A DNA stretch of 48,719 bases, from positions 1 to 48,719 of the forward strand of contig JAIROL010000024.1 of NCBI GenBank assembly GCA_031257565.1, written 5' to 3'. The notes under the pieces were generated by a model. It was not told the origin of the DNA. It did no database searches and saw only the letters and a program-made list of their open reading frames with translations. Shown here piece by piece: positions 46,025-48,719 of this stretch (the first letter of the stretch is position 1; every line of letters starts with the position of its first letter). Made by a program: the position numbers and the translations under genes. The DNA is from Tannerella sp. (GTDB lineage Bacteria > Bacteroidota > Bacteroidia > Bacteroidales > Tannerellaceae).

Positions 46025-47242
46025 ATGGAAATTTCAAAACTTTTTTTAGCGGTTTTAACGGGCGGTTTATTGATGATCGCTTGTCGCCCTGAAAAGCCGG
46101 AATTATCGGAAAATATATCGTATGCCGTCCGTATTGCCGACTCCGAAATGGCGCGTTGTCCGGAATCATGGCAGCTTGATTTTCAAAAAACATTGAAATG
46201 GGACTATTGTCATGGCGTCGAACTTCAGGCGTTTCTTAATCTCTTTGAAGCGACAGGTGACGAGAAATACAGGGATTATGCCGTGTCATATACCGATACG
46301 ATGATAAATGCGGATGGATCAATAAAAACCTATAAGCCGGAAGAATATAATATAGATCGTCTGAATACGGGAAAAATACTGTTCCGTATTTATGAATATA
46401 CAAAGGATGAAAAATATAAGAAGGCGATAGACCTTTTACGCAGCCAGATGGATACGCATCCGCGCAATGAAGATGGCGGTTTCTGGCATAAGAAGGTATA
46501 TCCGAACCAGATGTGGCTTGACGGCCTTTATATGGCCGCTCCTTTTATGGCTGAATATGCGATGAGATATAACCATCCGGATGATTTTAAAGATATCGTA
46601 AATCAGTTTATTATCGTAGCGCGTCATACCTGTGATCCGGCAACCGGACTTTATCGTCATGCATGCGACGTCAGCAAGCAAATGTTTTGGGCCGATAGTA
46701 TAACCGGACAGTCAAAGCACGCATGGGGACGCGCCATGGGATGGTATGCCATGGCAATCGTTGATGCATTGGATTTTATCCCCGAAAATGAACCGGGACG
46801 TGATTCGATGCTTCATATATTGAATAATATTGCAGTACAACTGAAACGTATACAAGATCCGGCAACAGGTCTTTGGTATCAGGTACTCGATCGGAGCGGA
46901 GAAGCCGGTAATTATCCGGAGTCTTCCTGTTCTTCTATGTTTATGTATTCCCTGTATAAGGCTGTTCGCAAAGGATATATTGACGCTTCATACAAAGAGG
47001 TGGCGGATAAGGCTTACAACGGATTTATAAAAGAGTTTGTCGAAACAGATGAAAACGGGTTGACAAATATTGCCCGTGCATGTGCTGTTGCCGGATTGGG
47101 AGGAAATAATAACCGTTCCGGAGATTATGAATATTACATAAATGAGATGATACGTTCAAATGATCCCAAGGCGGTCGGACCTTTTATTAACGCAATGATA
47201 GAAATAGAAAAGACAGTTAAGGCAGAAAGCGCTGTCAGGTAA
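46025..47242 (+). CDS. GH105 unsaturated rhamnogalacturonyl/glucuronyl hydrolase lipoprotein
   Basis: A 405-residue lipoprotein from the ATG at 46025 (MEISKLFLAVLTGGLLMIAC, Cys20). It has the (alpha/alpha)6-barrel text of the YteR/YesR family: LKWDYCHGVELQAFLNLFE, EDGGFWHKKVYPNQMWLDGLYMA with the catalytic Asp166, HAWGRAMGWYAMAIVDAL and ESSCSSMFMYSL. The enzyme removes the unsaturated sugar left at the end of oligosaccharides by a polysaccharide lyase, usually from rhamnogalacturonan. It starts 31 bases after the GH43 stop and shares a leader-like motif (TTAGCGTTAAAAATAAATAA) with the duplicated leader of the HTCS gene. A frame upstream to 45950 lies inside GH43 and is rejected. Confidence 0.9.
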   Translation: MEISKLFLAVLTGGLLMIACRPEKPELSENISYAVRIADSEMARCPESWQLDFQKTLKWDYCHGVELQAFLNLFEATGDEKYRDYAVSYTDTMINADGSIKTYKPEEYNIDRLNTGKILFRIYEYTKDEKYKKAIDLLRSQMDTHPRNEDGGFWHKKVYPNQMWLDGLYMAAPFMAEYAMRYNHPDDFKDIVNQFIIVARHTCDPATGLYRHACDVSKQMFWADSITGQSKHAWGRAMGWYAMAIVDALDFIPENEPGRDSMLHILNNIAVQLKRIQDPATGLWYQVLDRSGEAGNYPESSCSSMFMYSLYKAVRKGYIDASYKEVADKAYNGFIKEFVETDENGLTNIARACAVAGLGGNNNRSGDYEYYINEMIRSNDPKAVGPFINAMIEIEKTVKAESAVR

Positions 47243-47286
47243 ATTGCGATTTTGACGTCATCACGGGTTATATCATCTCCGTTCAT

Positions 47287-48489
47287 TTGATAATCACTTC
47301 GCCGCCTTATTGGCAATTGAAAGACTATGGCGCGGACAGCCAAATCGGATTTAACGACAGCTACGAAAGTTATATCAACAACCTGAATTTGGTTTGGGCG
47401 GAATGTTTTCGCGTACTGCATGAGGGTTGCCGGCTGTGTATCAATATCGGCGACCAGTTTGCGCGTTCCGTTTATTACGGGCGTTACAAGGTTATTCCCA
47501 TTCATTCGGAAATTATAAAATTCTGCGAAACAATCGGGTTTGACTTTATGGGGCAGATTATATGGCAAAAGCAAACTACGATGAATACAAGTGGTGGTGG
47601 TGCAGTAATGGGCAGTTTTCCGTATCCGCGAAACGGTATTGTGAAGCTGGATTTTGAATATATTTTGCTGTTCAAGAAGCAGGGAAACGCGCCGAAACCT
47701 ACCGCCGATCAAAAAGCAAATTCGGTAATGACCAACGAGGAATGGAACACGTATTTCAACGGACACTGGTATTTCAACGGCGCAAAGCAGGACGGACATT
47801 TAGCAATGTTTCCCGAAGAATTGCCACACCGATTAATCAAAATGTTTTCATTTCCGCAGGAAACTGTCCTCGACCCTTTTATGGGCAGCGGCACAACGGC
47901 TTTGGCGGCAAAAAGATTAGGACGCAATTCAATTGGGTATGAAATCAATCCCGAATTTATTCCATTAATCAAAGAAAAAATAGGAGGTGATGATGTTTTT
48001 AATAAAGTTGATGTATCCGTCATTCGTGCGAAAACAGGAAGCTCCCCGTATGATGAGGCAATAAAAAATCTGCCTTACCAATTTATAGACGCCCATAAAA
48101 TAGACAAAAAAATTGACGTCAAGAAAATGCAATACGGCTCTAAAATCGACGCCGAGAGTAGCGGAAAACGCGAAGAGTATTTTACGGTGAAGGAAATTAT
48201 CAGTCCCGAACTTATCCGTTTAAACAATGATTTGATAATACGCCTGATCGGAATAAAACAAAACCCTGCAATCAACGGCAAAGCCACCGAATTTCTACGC
48301 GAAAAGCTGAAAGGAAAGCGGGTTTTTCTGCGGCATGACGAGCTGAAGTACGACAGCGAAAACAACCTGATGGCATACCTGTATCTCGAAAACAAGACAT
48401 TTGTTAATGCGCATTTGTTGAAAGCGGGGATGGTGGAGGTGGATGATAAGTTAAAGTTTAAGTATAAAAATAAATTTGAGAATATATGA
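47287..48489 (+). CDS. DNA methyltransferase (N4/N6 type) fused to an SNase-like domain, 5'-truncated
   Basis: The frame opens directly at catalytic motif IV, IITSPPYWQLKDYG, with only a TTG (47287) as a start. The frame is open upstream without an ATG, and residues SVHL before it match what usually precedes the motif, so 20-30 N-terminal residues are missing. The SAM-binding motif FMGSGTT in LDPFMGSGTTALAAKRLGRN follows, the order of the beta-class methyltransferases. From about residue 240 a second domain begins: IIRLIGIKQNPAINGKATEF, KGKRVFLRHDELKYD, MAYLYLENKTFVNAHLLKAG, the pattern of a staphylococcal-nuclease fold. The catalytic Arg/Asp/Glu of true SNase (RxxxxDxPE, GR) are not conserved, so it is probably a binding domain. 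The gene begins only 45 bp after the GH105 stop. It ends in ATGA with the next gene. Confidence 0.78.
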   Translation: MIITSPPYWQLKDYGADSQIGFNDSYESYINNLNLVWAECFRVLHEGCRLCINIGDQFARSVYYGRYKVIPIHSEIIKFCETIGFDFMGQIIWQKQTTMNTSGGGAVMGSFPYPRNGIVKLDFEYILLFKKQGNAPKPTADQKANSVMTNEEWNTYFNGHWYFNGAKQDGHLAMFPEELPHRLIKMFSFPQETVLDPFMGSGTTALAAKRLGRNSIGYEINPEFIPLIKEKIGGDDVFNKVDVSVIRAKTGSSPYDEAIKNLPYQFIDAHKIDKKIDVKKMQYGSKIDAESSGKREEYFTVKEIISPELIRLNNDLIIRLIGIKQNPAINGKATEFLREKLKGKRVFLRHDELKYDSENNLMAYLYLENKTFVNAHLLKAGMVEVDDKLKFKYKNKFENI

Positions 48490-48719
48490 AAACAATTCTT
48501 GACTTATCCAGCACAGAAATAAGGCGATTTTTCTTAAAACAAGAAATTTATTGCGAAATTGATTTGCCGAAATATTTTGTATTTAATAACTTATTGGATG
48601 AATTATCAAAAAGCATAACCGCAACAAAACTATCAGATATTTGGATACAAGATCCGAAGTCTTTGATGGATGTAAATTACACTTTTTACACAAATAAAGA
48701 TGGAGAATTTGCTTGGAGA
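48486..48719 (+). CDS. N-terminal part of a possible reverse transcriptase of the defence type (partial)
   Basis: The ATG at 48486 overlaps the stop of the methyltransferase by 4 bp, and the frame is open for 78 codons to the window edge. The text (MKTILDLSSTEIRRFFLKQE, LPKYFVFNNLLDEL, then VNYTFYTNKDGEFAWR) resembles the N-termini that I recall for RNA-directed DNA polymerases of Bacteroidetes defence or Abi-like systems, where NKDGKYAWRP leads into the polymerase domain. The diagnostic YxDD motif would lie beyond the window, so this call is tentative. Coupling to the methyltransferase suggests one functional unit. Confidence 0.45.
   Translation, partial: MKTILDLSSTEIRRFFLKQEIYCEIDLPKYFVFNNLLDELSKSITATKLSDIWIQDPKSLMDVNYTFYTNKDGEFAWR

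Noticed and set aside
47253..47260. Palindrome TGACGTCA just after the GH105 gene
   Set aside because: An 8-bp palindrome is expected by chance and no partner site or regulator is linked.

Overview
The window looks like a chromosomal segment of a member of the order Bacteroidales (phylum Bacteroidota). The reasons are the gene families (hybrid two-component system of the polysaccharide-utilisation type, NVEALA-type small secreted proteins, 6-bladed beta-propeller and DUF4221-like lipoproteins, DUF4143-type ATPases, IS66 and IS1380 remnants), the poor Shine-Dalgarno signals, and many promoters of the Bacteroides type (TTTG, about 19-20 bp, then TAnnTTTG). I cannot fix the family or genus.

Layout. 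1-6.4 kb: a minus-strand five-gene operon (ABC ATPase, two FtsX/MacB-type permeases, NtrC-type response regulator, histidine kinase) preceded by a sigma-54-like -24/-12 element and a cluster of TCCGGA palindromes, so it is probably self-regulated. 6.4-7.5 kb: gene debris and a truncated DUF4143-type ATPase. 7.5-11.5 kb: a plus-strand operon of ABC ATPase, ABC membrane protein, DUF4857-like protein, OB-fold-like lipoprotein and PepSY-associated membrane protein. 11.6-12.8 kb: an intact DUF4143-type ATPase. 12.9-16.7 kb: NVEALA locus 1 (NVEALA peptide and two beta-propeller lipoproteins, divergent from an orphan OmpR-type regulator). 16.8-19.7 kb: an RND pump fragment, an FkbM methyltransferase and a MORN/YwqK-like protein.

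20-27.4 kb is housekeeping: class II (B12-dependent) ribonucleotide reductase, 4-alpha-glucanotransferase, bactofilin, rhomboid protease, FolB and tRNA-Ala(GGC). 27.6-30.8 kb: a secreted GH2 beta-galactosidase. 30.9-38.7 kb: NVEALA locus 2, a minus-strand run of tightly overlapping genes: Wzy/O-antigen-ligase-like protein and TPR (split by a frameshift), a Cys-rich NVEALA-like peptide, DUF4221-like lipoprotein, CxxC redoxin lipoprotein (frameshifted), MG2-type protein (frameshifted), a signal peptidase I paralogue and a transglutaminase-like lipoprotein. 38.9-39.4 kb: nested IS66/IS1380 remnants. 39.5-47.2 kb: a hybrid two-component regulator with a duplicated leader, then GH43 and GH105 enzymes (a pectin or arabinan-type carbohydrate locus, no SusC/SusD in view). 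47.3 kb to the end: a 5'-truncated DNA methyltransferase fused to an SNase-like domain and, overlapping it, the start of a possible reverse transcriptase.

The two most unusual parts are NVEALA locus 2, which reads like a dedicated secretion and maturation pathway for a small Cys-rich peptide, and the methyltransferase-SNase/reverse-transcriptase pair at the right edge, which looks like the beginning of a defence module. All functional statements come from reading the sequence and recalled family knowledge. No database search was run.
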